Source: Boletus sp. NGJ
Taxonomy: Eukaryota; Basidiomycota; Agaricomycetes; Boletales; Boletaceae
Length of the DNA: 64,000 bases
Assembly: GCA_019096195.1 (NCBI GenBank)
Contig: JAGTXK010000073.1
Span: 1,426,001 to 1,490,000 of the forward strand
Direction: 5' to 3'
The notes beneath the pieces were generated by a model. It was not told the origin of the DNA and ran no database searches. It worked only from the letters and a program-made list of their open reading frames with translations. Positions 22,607 to 35,731 of the stretch are shown here, one piece after another (positions within the stretch are counted from its first letter, which is position 1; every line of letters starts with the position of its first letter). The position numbers and the translations under genes were made by a program.

Positions 22607-25600
22607 GGCTCAAATGAGTGGAGCAAGTGCAGAGTGACCGTGATATCGAATCGCGGTGTTCAGGCAGATATCTTAGTTGCTTTGAATGATGTGAGCGTGG
22701 GCTGTGAGTATGGTGGTGGTTTTTGTGCAGAGGTGAAAACAGAGCGAGCGGGGTGGAACGAAAGTCAATAAGAAATTATGAATTGATGGTAAGATGGTAA
22801 CCTGGGTCGCCGTCGAAGGTCCTCGCAAGCAAGCCTGGCCTGGACACCGTTGTTGGTGATGCGGGCAGCTTGCCCAAAGTGTGAGATATGGTTAAGCGTG
22901 GCGGACAGCAACTGCCCTTGCCTCAGTCTGTCACTGCTCCCACGCCACAGACACGACGCACATTGGACGCTCAACGCCGCTGTATTCGCCCTACTCCGTC
23001 CGCCGTTTGAACGAATTTCGCAAACGGCTCTGTTTGCATCGCTCCTTGGTTTGAGACATCACCCGTGTGTGGTTCTTAATGCATAATGCTTCTCGAATCA
23101 CCACCACCTTAACAGCGCCTGATCGAACTTCGCCGTGCATTTGCACCAATCCACCACTGTTCCACACATGTATAATACGGCAAGCGCCCCGGATGGTAAG
23201 TGGACCATGCTGAATAATTCACCAAGTAGATTTGTCCATGTGCTGTCTCTTCCCGCGCTCACTGATGGTCGTAAGTGCAATAGACTCCATCGAGTTTATA
23301 ACGGATCCTTAACACCTCGTATTCCGAACAGCCAATGTCGCGTGTTCTCCTCTTTGCCTACACGACACAGCCCTGAACAATCTAACAATTCTAGATCCAT
23401 CCTTGTTTGTGACAAGTATTTCAAGGAGTGTGGTGGTACCACCTATTCACAGGTAATGAGAAGGGTTTCTAAGAAACGCAAGTGTGAAATCGAGGGCCTG
23501 GTTTCCGCGGACCACTTGCAGGACGGCGTGGGTTTGGGGCTGTTTTGGGCTACTCCCAATGGGAGCCATCAGCATCCGCCATCGACGGGCTTCCACAGTG
23601 GAGTATAATTGGACACGGATGATACTTATGAAACAGAGATTATTTATCAAATGTTATGTCGGCAAGGTTCGCATTCGCTACTTCTGGTGAGCTAGCCGTA
23701 AAGCCACTCTTCGCATCTCTGGATTGATGTGCGCCCTATTCTGTCAGACTATCAAACAGTGGTTCCAAATATTGGACTTAAATCATTACCGCATCTTTGC
23801 CACATATGTGGTGGGAATTTTGTGTTCTGTAACCTTCCTCAGAGCCTCGAGGCTGTATTACGGTGTACTGGATGGAGTCTTCAGGGCAAAGGTGGCGTGG
23901 TGATACTTTTGACGTCTTTGTAGCATCCGAGCAGTTTCAATGAAGTTTTGTCTGAATGCATCGCTCGCTCGCCTCCCGTTCCCCGTCCGCGCCGCGCCGC
24001 AAGATGCGGACGGATCCAAAGGCGAAAAGCTGTGGATTAACGTGCGAGGTAAGTAGTGGCTCTGATACCACTCTCGTGCCCACCCTCATTTGCGGCCAAG
24101 TAGTCCTTGTACGTTTCTGTGCCGCATCCACGACCGACTAGCCCATTTCTCCAACGAGTCGTGAAGGAGCTTAATTCGAACGGCTTTCCGGGGAAGGGCT
24201 GCGGTTCATCCGGGTCGCCACACATTATCCTCTTTGGCACGCACAGTTGACGTGGAATTCCGGCCTGACCCCGCGGTAGCCTGACTAAAGGCTGGCCTAT
24301 TACCTCCTATGATACTTTCGGGCTGTTGACTTGGCGATTGACAAGACCCACGGACACCTATATGTAACCAACTATTGGAAGGCCAAGCTGCTCGCATGCT
24401 CGAGCTATATTCTGATCCGAGAGAAGGGCCACGCGAAACCCCAGACATGACCGCTGAGCCTTTTAAATCTCAGGTGCGATTCGTGCGGGCGAATTTCTAT
24501 TTTTCACCACGGGTGCCAGCGGGATTCTTCTGAACAGCCAAAAACCGTACGTGACGAGATCGTGCAAATGGGGATTCGGCGCACCCAAGTGGTAGAGTTC
24601 GCCGAGTCGATTCACAGTCCGTGTATGACGCCCAATCAGATATTGTGATCAAAATACTCAATGTGTATAACGTCCGCCCTTTCTATGTACTGCTCTCTTT
24701 GATCCATGCGAAGCGTTCCTGTACGCATAGCGCAAGATGGATGACGTTGCCTGTCCCCTCAACCAGAACGGGGTGCTGCACACGCATCTCATGGCAGACG
24801 GCGGCTGACCAGCGAGTTGCCACCGCACATATGCCACATTGATGTGACTGACTGAATAGTCAATGCTCCTAGGCGGCATGCCCCCTCCTCAGGGTAAGTA
24901 ATACCTCCCTGGCGAATACTGCCGGCCGGACCGCCGTTACTGCGAGCAATTCGGTCGTCAGATTGCCATACAAGGCAATCGTTAAATTCTATATATGGAA
25001 ATGTTGCCATTATATGAGCTTGAAGGGTTATCTGCAAATATGGGGTTATATGTGCTAGGAACGCGGTTATACGGTGTGATAACAGTCTGCACCTCGGCCG
25101 TGAGTATGACAAAAGTTTTTTCAAAAAATACAATTAATTCGTAGTATGTCGGCCGGCGCGGACCGTGCTAGGTTTAGGTTTCAAACTCCGGTTAAGACCC
25201 TACACCTGAGAGGCAACTGCCAGCCTTCAACAACCTTGATGCGTGATGAGTTCGATGTGTGGTCGACCCATGCAGCTGCGGGCCCCATACTATACTTGCT
25301 ATCGTGCGTATTTAGTTGTTTGTTTTGGTGTCGGCAATCGAACACGTCCCACACCGCACTCCCCTGCCTGTCAGTAATCGGACCTTGGGTTGACCCTCGG
25401 AGGCTCATTCAGGCGCGATGATGATCCATACTAGGGTACTTGGTGTGCCCGCGCATGTCATAGCGCCATGTGATACCGGCAAGTAGGTTAACAGAAAGGG
25501 CTAAAACGTGAAACGAGTATGGAGACAGTGACACAATTCTCAGTCAAAAACACCGATGCTGTTACTGAACTTGATTACCATCACACGTCTCGTATTCGCT

Positions 25601-27394
25601 TCCATTTTTGCGCGCGCTAAGTGGAACAAAGATCGTCACTTGTAAAGTGGGATGTCAAAAGGCACGGATTCGTGCAGCATGCGTCGAATGAGGGACAGAA
25701 TCTTTAATGGAAAGATCAATACAAAGGCCGGCAATTTAGATTTGCAGGTCTCGAAGCAGAAAATTTAATCTGCGAGAACTTGGGGTGGTTGCCAGCCATT
25801 TCATCGCCCAAGACGGCTATTATGATGCGGCGGCATCGGTTGCAGTCACAAGCAGTGAGGGAATTCGACCACAATCACAATTTACTTACGGGAAGGAATG
25901 CTAAGCTAATGTAGGAACTTGGGTTCCCAACAATATTCGTGCGAGAACCGCAGGGGCGGTATTGTGCGAACCTGAAGCCCAGCCAATGAGTGAGGTTTTG
26001 CTCCCGGAAGTTGGCAAGTGAGGTTGGTTTGGATTGCACAATTTGGAAAGCAGAGGTCCGGATCAACTTGCTCAGAAAAGCAAGGTTTTGGGACGGGATC
26101 GATCTGTGAGTAATACGTCATGTCTCCCCACACACGGCGACTCGGTGGTTCAAAGGGACGAGGGTGGGTACGGATGGGGATTTGAGACAGGGTTTGATTG
26201 AATTTCACGCGGCGGACTTGAGGATATGGGCAATTGAACGGGACGGGATTGATATAGGAAGATCAGGCGCTCGAGACGGGCCTTACACGAGACATGGCGA
26301 GTGCAGCGCAGACGAGTGTGTCATTATATGAGACAGTTGCTGCGTGCGGGCCATGCGATGGGAGATCAGAGCGAGAATGAAATGGCTGAAATGGCTGGAT
26401 TGACAAAATGGGGTTCAGGTCACACTGGCAGTGTCTAGGCCGAGGGACATTGCCGTTGCTGTAGGAGAGCTCCTAAACTACTACTGCCGAAGACGCCTAA
26501 AACAAGCTGAGTGATATGTAGAAGGTACGTTGACGCGGAGCGGGTAGAGGGGCCACACAGCCCAAGGATATTGCAGCGCGGAAATAAAGACCTGCGGGCG
26601 CGCGGGGGCGGGTGTTGCAAATAAACCGGGGTCGCCGGAATGCGAAGAACCTTTGAAGAACAGCCGCGCATGAGACAATGGACTCCCTTTCGTATGGATG
26701 CGGATAAGGAAGTGTCACAGGGTGATCATGATTTGATCAAAAACGCGTCCCGTCACGCGTCCGTTGAATATGTAAATAATAATAAATATTATTTGAGACA
26801 GGGAATACCACCGAGCATATGAATGAAATTTCATCGAGTCTGTCAATAGGGATTAGATATCAACAAAGGGGTACCTAGGTTGTCTCGGCTGACTATGGAA
26901 TATTGTTCAAAAATAAGAAAAAGAGCGGGAATTTCTGCTTCAGGGGGGTCGGATAGTCACGTGAAGGGGAAGGGTTAGCAAGACCATCCTAGGCAGGTGG
27001 ATAAGGGCAAGGCTATGGGGAATCCCTGGAAAGACCCCTGTGCCGAGTGTGCCGAGGGGGATTTGAAGGGGATTTGGTAAAATCAAACGAAATGCTGACG
27101 GGCAAGTCAATCTCAGAAAAAATGTCAAAGATCTGCTAAGTGCGCAGGCAGTTGCGCGTACGAAGCGGGGTCGGAGGCGCTGCCGTTGCACGATTCTTCC
27201 AATTCGACTACCAACCCTTACCGTACCGTCGCGGCTGCTGCCCCCCTGTATATTTTTTTTTTGCGTCTCTAAGCGGAATATCCATCCACGTCCGCAATTT
27301 TTACACCTCCTTCAAATCCTTTCAGACACCTCCTTTTTTATAAAATGGCACCCTCCGTCCATTGTCCCCTCCTGCGCTCGCCAGTGAGTCTACC
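22607..27394. other. Gene-poor stretch of about 4.8 kb
   Basis: I find no supportable gene between CHS7 and the cyclin, although the rest of the window is dense. Open frames of 60-157 codons occur (23135-23608, 24037-24240, 25906-26208) but lack domains, and I could not find splice partners. The right end (26700-27390) is likely the cyclin promoter, with AT-rich ATAATAATAAATATTATTT at 26776-26794, a TCACGTGA site near 26955, and pyrimidine-rich DNA before the ATG. A copia-like primer-site look-alike at 24059 is discussed under rejected items. Confidence 0.45.
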
Positions 27395-29404
27395 ATGGCT
27401 CTCTACACCCCTCCTACTCCCTCCATCCTCTGTCCTCTCCCCGCAGAACTCCTTGCTCCCTGGTCCACCACCTCCAGACCATCCAGACCCTCCTCTCTCC
27501 CCACTCCCCCCATGTCCGCCGCCTTGCCGAGGCTTCTCCCACAACCCCACCCATGCGTCACATCTTTGCCTCCGATAGCCTACTTCGACCGTCAGTTGTC
27601 TACCATGCATCCAGGTACGTCCTCCTACCCCGCCCTGTCAGCCCCCGTCTTCTCACCTTCCTTCCTCCAGTCACGCCACCTCAGTCCCGCGACGCGTCCA
27701 GTTGGTCCAGGTCAGCCCCCCGTCCGACTCACCAACCGTCCCCCGACATGCTCGACGACGACGTGTTGCAACAGCCCTTTCAACAGGAGCCAGTATCACC
27801 ACGTGACGCGTCGCATTTCATCGACTGGTTCGATATCTCCCTCAAGCGGCCAACCAGTTTCGTGGCAGAAAAGACTTGCGAGATGGTCTGCTATTTGTGG
27901 TTTTCCTCCTCCGTGCCTGCCAGCGCACGCCCGCGGCCCCAAATGCCCTCTCCCCCTCTCTCCCCCGACGCCCCTTTGTCCTCTTCGCCCTTGCAGTTCA
28001 ATCCATCCCCAACATTTGTGCAATTCATGCAAAAGTTGCTCGAGACGACTCAAGTCAGCCAGTCTGTCATCGTCCTTTCACTGCATTATATCTGGCGTCT
28101 CAAGGAGCGCAACCGGTTTACTTCTGGCCTCCCCGGAAGCGAGTTCCGGATAGCAGTCGCTGCCTTGATGATGGCAAACAAGTTTTTGGACGAGTACGTC
28201 CCGTCTCTCCTGCGCTTCCTCCCAGCTTGTTCTAACAGTATTTCAGTAACACGTACACCAACAAGACTTGGTCAGAAGTCTCGGGAATCGACTTGAGCGA
28301 GATCAATCGCATGGAGAGAGAGTTTCTCATGGGTGTCGACTTTGCTCTTTACGTCTCGGGAAAAAAGTACGAGTCTTGGCTCAACTTGCTCAAAGGTCTG
28401 GTTTTGGCAAAGGAATCCGAAGGTCAGAAATGGCGGAGGTCGCGTACACGGTATCGCAACGGTCGCAGGTTACAGCCTGCTGCTTCTACCCCTGCCATGC
28501 GAACCACCAGGTCGAGGTGTCACTCCACGACGTATCGAGCGCGCTCTACTTCGCCTCTACAATACGTTCACCCACACTGTACGACGAATGTTACGACCCG
28601 GCCGCATCTCCATGTCAATCTACCACCCTCGCCTTCTCCCAACCCTGGCTCGAAGCGTTCCGCTGCAGACGCGTTTTCGCCAACGTCAACATCTTTCAAT
28701 GAGCTGCCACCCTTGAAACGCCCTACCGGGATGACTTTGCACATCCCAGAAAATGGCTTCTTGGCCGGATCTAGCTCTGCCTCTCCTCTCGAGCCCCTTC
28801 AGTCATTTGCTAAGATGTCACTTTCGGCTTCATCTCCACACCACGCTCGCACTGCCTCGTCCGTTCAGCCACTCCATGAGAATAGGCCCCAGACATTGGT
28901 TGCTGCGTATCGCATAGACCGACCCGTGAACGTGCCACAGGTACGTTGCTCTCCATTTGCGCGTGCGAAATTCTCACTTGGTTTTCTTAGAATCTTTATT
29001 ATTACTCTTTGGCTGGGTCGTCTATTGATACAGAGGCGGAACATGAACGGGTCCAGAGAAAGGCTCGCCTGCGGTGTTTCCGACCTCCTATGACAACTTC
29101 GTATCCACCACCTCCGCCGTACATGCCCATTGACATCCAGTCAGCTTCTGTGAGCCCACAAAGCCACTTGAGTGTCCGACAGGTACCGTTGCCGCACATC
29201 AAGGATGCAATCTGGTCGCGAAAGCTCCAACTGCCCCCTTACATCTCCCCCGCGGATAATTCCTTGCAGCTTCCGCCTTTGAGGGAAAACGTGGTTCCCT
29301 CTGCCCCGTTTGCTAACGCCGGTCCGCCGGGGGTGCACTTTTACGCCTCTTCCAGCCAACGGGGATCACCCGTGTATCCTTATAATTGGACTTATGGCAG
29401 ATAG
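27395..29404 (+). CDS. PHO80/PCL-type cyclin with long disordered tail
   Basis: Regulatory partner of a Pho85/CDK5-class kinase, 616 residues. Exons 27395-27614, 27671-28193, 28247-28940 and 28991-29404 close in frame. A proline/serine-rich N terminus precedes a cyclin box of about residues 210-310: SPTFVQFMQKLLETTQVSQSV, LSLHYIWRLKERN, FRIAVAALMMANKFLDDNTYTNKTW, SGIDLSEINRMEREFL, FALYVS. LMxANKxLDDxxYTNKxW and IxxMExEFL are the PHO80-family marks. The C-terminal 300 residues are Ser/Pro-rich and low in complexity (YPPPPPYMP), as in related basidiomycete PCLs. The E-box near 26955 recalls Pho4 sites, but a link to phosphate control is only suggestive. Confidence 0.88.
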
Positions 29405-30334
29405 TTCCGATCCTATCTTCGTTTTAATGCATAATATTACTGTTGCATTATCATTCCGACGCCCACTTCCCTATCTAATCCTTCACTGCATTGGCCGTTA
29501 CTACATTCGATTCATCCTAGCATAGATTCAGTCACCTGCATTGTACCCATTCTGTTGCATCGTTCACACGCATTTGATGATACATTACGCTATTTCTTAA
29601 CTACTGTACCAAAGTTGCCTTGGTGGCCTGTGATTTTGGCTGGCGGCTTTTGTGTGACTGAGAAAAGGGTCTAACTTTGGTTCTGAAATTTTGGACGGTT
29701 ATACTGTACAATATGTCCTCTCCCAGTTCAAGGTTATCGCCATGCGCGCGACGTCCTTTCGAAACATCATTTGGGACTGACATCGTGTTCCTTGTGATAT
29801 GCAGCCGGGATCCGGGGTATGCGGGAATGCAAAGTACCGAGCTTGGATCCCAGGTGGCAACATCAGCCTGCTTGTTCCTTGACTCACGCCAGCATGTGTA
29901 TGATCTGACCCCGTTTGGACTCGACTCGCAATTGCCGCATGATGAAGTGTCATCAGTCAAACGGTGACTGGTATGCACTGGATGTTGAACGGATGATCCT
30001 CGTTAGGACCTTGGGATACCGTTATTGTTGGGTACTCGGAGTCTGTTACTGCGGGATGTTTGTCGTGCCATCCCCACAGCACGCCCATCGATCCATCGCG
30101 CCCAGTCGCTTCCTGTCATATATCACAAGGCCTCGCAACCGATCTAGAAGGAAAGGGTGACACACACAATATAGCAGCAATTTACTTCATATTTTCATAT
30201 TTCTGGCGTGATCTTTCCGGCAGCTGACGTTCATCATGTACTTGATCATGATGACCGTTACCGACGTGTACTGCGGTGTTGACCGAACCTGTAGAGCTAG
30301 TATTTGACATGCTTGCGGAGTGCCCGACCTCCGA
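29405..30334. other. Convergent 3' flanks, no gene
   Basis: 930 bp between the cyclin stop (plus) and the small membrane protein stop (minus). Short open frames on both strands around 29600-29980 overlap one another and show no motif. Confidence 0.4.
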
Positions 30335-30806
30335 TCATTTCAGTTGATCGTCGTTCTCACCCAGCAATTCGGAATGGACCGTGGTGTTTATTCGGGAGAT
30401 GTTGGATGCCTCGAACGCTTGCGTGAAGAGATATCCGGACAGTAGACCCGTAACTAGAGTGTGGATGCGGTTTCACGACACAAGGATACGATCTGAATAG
30501 CCACTACTCACGGAGACCACAGAAGACCGTTTTATTTTTGTTGAAACCCATGAACCTCGAGCCCAGTAATGCTGGTCGCCGTGAGGCAGGGCATTTCAGT
30601 ATTTCAGCGACCATCAAACGTGGGTCAGAAATCATAATTTTACCTGCTGTCAAACCCGATGTTAGTCCAGCAAATACGCCATCCCTGCGAGCTTCCTGTG
30701 GAAAGCGTTCATGAGCGGAAAATCGCAGGGAGCTGTGTCTGATGCTGACCCTGATAGCGAGTTTACGGAGATTTCCTTCTCTTGCTAAAGACTCTTGTTC
30801 CGACAT
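30335..30806 (-). CDS. Small membrane protein, 95 residues, unknown function
   Basis: Four short exons close in frame: 30750-30806, 30644-30695, 30512-30571 and 30335-30453. The N-terminal part is charged (MSEQESLAREGNLRKLAIRE), followed by ARRDGVFAGLTSGLTAALLG and then KNKTVFCGLLTGLLSGYLF, two glycine-rich hydrophobic segments separated by a basic loop, then a polar C-tail. Two-span Gly-rich hairpins of this size are common in mitochondrial and ER membrane proteins, but I do not recognise a named family. The ATG lies only 166 bp from the putative start of the SPO22/ZIP4-like gene on the other strand, so the two probably share a promoter region. Confidence 0.75.
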
Positions 30807-30972
30807 TCCGTCTCTTCTTCGGGCTGATGAGGTGGAAGTACTAAACAATAAGTAAAAATTAGAATATTACTTAATGGAGTAAATTATTTGTTTATTTATC
30901 TCTATTGTTGCCAAAACTTTCCAGTTTTGCGTGTTGTCCTCCACCATTTCGGTAGTCCCGTAAGGAATCAAC

Positions 30973-33900
30973 ATGTCTCCGGGCAGAAAGCCACGACACG
31001 GCACTAATTTGCAAACCGCATACGACCAGATTCAAGGCAAGTTCTTCCTTATCAGAACCGTTCTACGCGCAGACGGAAATTTTGGGCGGCATTCCCCTAG
31101 AATTATTGATCAAGATCAAACCTAAGCTCAACGACATCCAGTCCGATGATGATGCACATGTGCTAAAGGACCTTCATCTTATTACATCACTTGCCCAGTC
31201 TTTTTCTGAGCAACGGCTCAAGTTGAGCAAAAAAGGCCATCTTGCCGATGCGCTTGATCAGGAAGGTCTGTACCGGTGGTTACATCCCACCCTCTCGTGG
31301 GTAACGTTGTTCTCCATTTGTCAAAGGTGTAAACCTCTGGAACGCTTCCGGCCTATTCCGTCAAGGTTCCGATGGTAACTGTCGTCCTATCGTTGCAGCG
31401 CGTAGGGAAATTCGGAGTTGTCCAAGACGGTATGCTCTCTAACCCTGCCATCAGTACGCCTTGCGGGTTTCCGTCTGATGGAGGCTGGTCTGGAAGCGAA
31501 ACCCACCATCGAAGGTTCGATCCCATCCTCGTAAAATTTGTGCCACTTTCCACCCCAATCACAGCATTGTTGCACGTGCTCCAGATAGCATGCAAGACTG
31601 GGATAACGCTGTCAGGTACGTCACAATGAGGTGTTATGGCAGTCGATGACCTGTTGTACCGCGGACGTAGAGGCCGGAAATAATGAATCGGCTGCTTGCG
31701 TTCTGGCGTGCGCAGCGAAGGTTACCATTTCTCTTCCGCGATCTCGTCGGCTCTTAACAGTTCACCCAGTATGAAGAAGCGCTGAGAAACACCGACGATC
31801 CGGACGGCCAACATTTGCACGCCAGGGCACGCGTTACCATTGTCTATTTCTCTAGCAGAATGGAAGCTGTGAGGCTGTTGGACTCCTTGGGCGTGGCAGC
31901 ACTGATATATATAGCAATTTCGGTTTGACATGCCCACAGGCCTGGAGGGAAAAGAATGAAGGACTTGCGACATTTATGGCTGACAAAATCACTGGTTCGA
32001 ATCCCCAGCATAATCAAATCCGTAAAGCCTCGAGCTTATCCTTTTTGCGCACAGAAAATGATAGACAATTGGCGTTGCTCTCCATCCGTGACGTAAGCGC
32101 ACCATATTTTCGTCAGCGTGGCTCACATGTCACCGTCGCGCTTAGCGAGAAGTGCTGGTGGCCAAGCTGCTTGATATCGGTAAATCGATATTGCGCGCCT
32201 GCACGCAGAGCGGGAAACCACTTTCGGATGGGAATCAAGTACACGATGCCTTGCGATGGTTAAGAAAGGCGTTCCAGGTAATCGAACCGGTGGACAGCCC
32301 GGCCACGCCCGAATTATCGGAGCTCAAGGTCCATCTCCCGATACGCATCGATTAAGGGTCGTACGATACTGAAGCATATTTGCCCAGCGATCCGTTCTCA
32401 GGAGCTTGGGTAAGATATGGATATGACTGAATGTGGAACCCTGCCCTAACATATTACCTATCGACATTTCCTAAGCTCGTGGATACTTCCTGGCGTCATC
32501 ACAAGACCCGGAGAACCTGGTACGGGCGGAGGCTGCGCTCGAAGAAGTTATTGCCACCATGGACACTTCCGTAGAAACCGTAAGGGACCAATTTCCCGCA
32601 ACACCCAATCCGTGATGTTCACACGTTATCCTTAGGCAAGCTCCGAGCAACAGCAACTCCGCTGGATGAAGTTGGCTGTGGTGAAGCGGCGAAAGGCTGG
32701 GGATACCGTGGTTCTTCGCAGTGAGTCAAATCTTCCCTGTTATATGCGGCCCTCTTTTGCTGATGGGGGTATCACAAATTAATTATGTACATTATAGCTC
32801 TAGAGTCAATAATTGACAACATGACCTTTTCCGAGAGAGACATTACTGAGTCAGCCCGAACATGTGTCTTCTCTCGTTTGCTGATATTCTGTTCTCAAAG
32901 CATGCTCCAAGAACTGCGAACCCTATCTCACCATCAGTATGTCATAGCCTGGCTGCCCTAATTGACTTATCAGTCCACATCTTATCCCACAGCAATCTAG
33001 TGACTGCCGCAACGAGGACTTGTCTACGCAAAGCGATAGCCTGCTCTGCAAGTATTCCTTCGATTGAGAAACTTCTCGTTTTCCTGCTGTTCCATTGTTC
33101 AAAAAGTGATGATCACGCCAAAGCGTTGAAAGATCTAGAAGATTCGTTCCAAGGCAATTATCTTTCCCCGATAATCCCAAGGGCGAACAAATTTAGTGAC
33201 CTAAGATCCGGCCCCGTTTTCCACTTTAGAAATTTGTGCATCTGATATTGAGCTCTCTAAGCCTGGCGCGAGCGTGTGTCTCACCGTATGTTCCAACGTC
33301 CGCTCGCCATGCCGTAGTTTAAGGTTTCCTTTTCAGTTGATATGGCAATACGGCGACCGTCATTACCATACCTCACGCTGGGCGGAAGCAGCTGATTGGT
33401 TCATGTGTGGCACTCACACCATCTTTTCTAGCTTAGGCGCTTCCTCACTGTCAAAATGCTTTCGGAAAGCTGCGGTGTGTCAACTTCAACAAAAGGAGTA
33501 TGCGCGAGCGATGGCCACGATCAGGCGTTGTCCCCAAAATGGCGCGACTACGCGTTATGTGGCGTTTTTGATTGCGGTTCGTCAAGGTACGTGCGCGGCA
33601 TCCCGGTTAGTGTGGTGTGGTCGTTGATGATGGATTGTTCAGGTCTTGAAGATGATGGTGACTTGTGGCCTTTACCCTCGTTGCATGGTGTGGCTCACAA
33701 ATGCCGATGTCTAGCAATCAAAGCTGTCAAGGAAATGGTCCTGGCCCCCGATTTTGATCGTCGAATGCTCCTTCTGGCCTGTAGACTTTCACATGATTCT
33801 GACATGAAAGGCCTGCTCCTATCTGTGCTTATACATTTGCTGGACACGCTAAATTTCCGCGAGAACGTGGATACCGTGACGGAGTCCATGACACTGATCA

Positions 33901-35636
33901 GGTGTATTATCAGGCTGACCCTCAAACTCCTCGGAGAGCCTGGCGCAAACGTGTAAGTTGTCAGGCTTTTCTTGTTATTTTGGGTATTCACCCTGCTAGA
34001 CGTTCCCTTGTGAGAACCTTGCTCGATTACTTCAAACATGGTTCGTGGGCGTGCTGCACAAGCCTCCTTGCCATAACATGCCCCTTTAGCCAAGTCACTT
34101 GTTGAGTCTGTGACTCACGAAAATGCGGCGATGGTGATCCGGGACATCTCATGGCTTTGGCGTACGGCATACAATTGTGCCATCGAGGGCTGCTCCAATT
34201 GGGAGAATGAAGGGGAGCAAGTATCTGAAGCATTCGACGCCGCGAGGGAGGTTGGTATTCTCCACGGGTGATCGTCTATGTATCCTTGTTAATGATAAAC
34301 AGCTTCTTGAGCTGTATATCTCCAGGACTATCACGGAGGTGGAACCCGGGGTCTATGTGTATATAGCTAACGCGTCCTTTGCTGCGACCTCGGGCCGAGG
34401 TATTGCAGCCCCTTTTAGATTTATTGCTTTTTGCTGATCGGACATCAAGTACTTCTGGCACGTGAACGTATGCCACAAGACAACGTTCCGACTGTAAGTT
34501 TTTCGGTGACATCTTCTCGTGGGTTGACCGTTCGGTAGAACAAATCCGCGGAAACGCTCTTGGCGGAAATCAAGGGCTGCAGGAACCGAGTTTCCGACGT
34601 GCTTGCAAAGGTACCTACCGAGAGTCAGCAACAGATTCACTCCTTTTTGCATGTATTGCGTGTTTTCGCGATCGAGACAGCTTCGCGGCTTGAAGATTGG
34701 GGATATGTTTTGGCTACGATAAAAGTTGGTTATATTGCCGCAGAGATCGGAATGGAGTCTCACTCTCAGGTGCAGGAGGCGACACGGACGGACGGCCAAT
34801 CTCTCATCACGTTCGAAGCCTTCTGTGATATCTTGGTCAGCTCTCTCTGGCGATCGGCTGGCTTTATCGTAAATTGATCCCCATTAACAGTGGGAGAACA
34901 AGGCTTGTCCCGTTAACGGCATGGACGGTTCACTGATCCCGATTTTCTCATACATGCTAACAGTTCAACCCCCCGTTTAGTGTTGTTTGAAGCCCTTGAG
35001 GTATGCCACTGTATTTACTCTCACGATCAGTGAAAGCTCATTCTGTTCTCAGGGCATACTCCATGCGTGTCTTGTGAATAGCCACTTATCCCTAGAAAAG
35101 TTTTCCCGGTGGCTGCGATCAATATGCACCATTCTCCTGTCGCAAGGCACTGTGGCTGACCGATCAAAGGCCATTCAATACATGGAACAGGCCAGTGCTG
35201 TCCTGGAAGAGCACGGGAACCTGGTGGAAGACGGGAACCCTGTCAGTGTGTCATCCCGATAGGGGGGGGATTTTGGACTGATGCATCTCGTATCCGCGAA
35301 AAAGGTCTACCCGTTTGATGAACGCCTCTGGCTCCTCAGCACAGCCTACAACACCGGCGTGGAATGCTTGCAGTTGGTGATCCATCTCGTGTCAGGTTCG
35401 GCTGACGTTGAACAGAGCTCGTGCAGCGCTTCCTTGGTGGACGAAGCGAAACGATGGTTCGAGTGCTCCACCGTCCTCTGTCGATTCGTTCCAGACGGCA
35501 AGCTACGGGCGGAAAAGGTATGTCCGACGACGATGACGAAATACAATTCATACCACAGCGGCCACCTCAGATATCCAAAGCTTACACCGATTTACTGACG
35601 CGCTACGGGGGCCGACGTACCCATTCTCCGGCTTGA
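30973..35636 (+). CDS. SPO22/ZIP4/TEX11-like meiotic TPR protein
   Basis: Large helical-repeat protein of the ZMM group; known members promote synapsis and class I crossovers in meiosis. About 15 or more small exons are spliced with introns near 50 nt. Clear blocks in order: LADALDQEGVNLWNASGLFRQ; LRLAGFRLMEAGLEAKP; WREKNEGLATFMADKI; VLVAKLLDIGKSILRAC; RSVLRSLARGYFLASSQDP; SRWAEAADWFMCGTHTIF; KCFRKAAVCQLQQKEYARAM; GILHACLVNSHLSLEKF; YPFDERLWLLSTAYNTGVE; DEAKRWFECSTVLCRFVP. The last exon ends GGRRTHSPA at 35636. The 5' end is unresolved: the ATG at 30973 does not join the first clear exon (from about 31073, TEILGGIPLELL) in frame with any ordinary intron. Some inner boundaries seem to need non-GT donors. 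Confidence 0.85.
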
Positions 35637-35731
35637 CGGCCTCTGGTGTCCGTTGTTGTCGCTTTTATTCCCCCTGTATCACTCCCTATACTTTTTTTTG
35701 TCGTTGCTGCAATGCAATTCTCGTGTCATCG

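Noticed and set aside
23135-23608. 157-codon open frame in the gene-poor region
   Set aside because: No recognisable domain, low-complexity pattern absent, no neighbouring exons; insufficient for a gene call.
24059-24070. Minus-strand TGGTATCAGAGC, identical to a tRNA-Met primer-binding site known from LTR elements
   Set aside because: No CA-ending LTR directly before it, no second LTR and no recognisable element genes nearby. It may be chance.
31994-32004. GGTTCGAATCC, the T-loop signature of tRNAs
   Set aside because: No matching acceptor, D or anticodon stems around it; the T-stem does not pair. The GT belongs to a splice donor of the ZIP4-like gene (ATC ACT G|GTTCGA).
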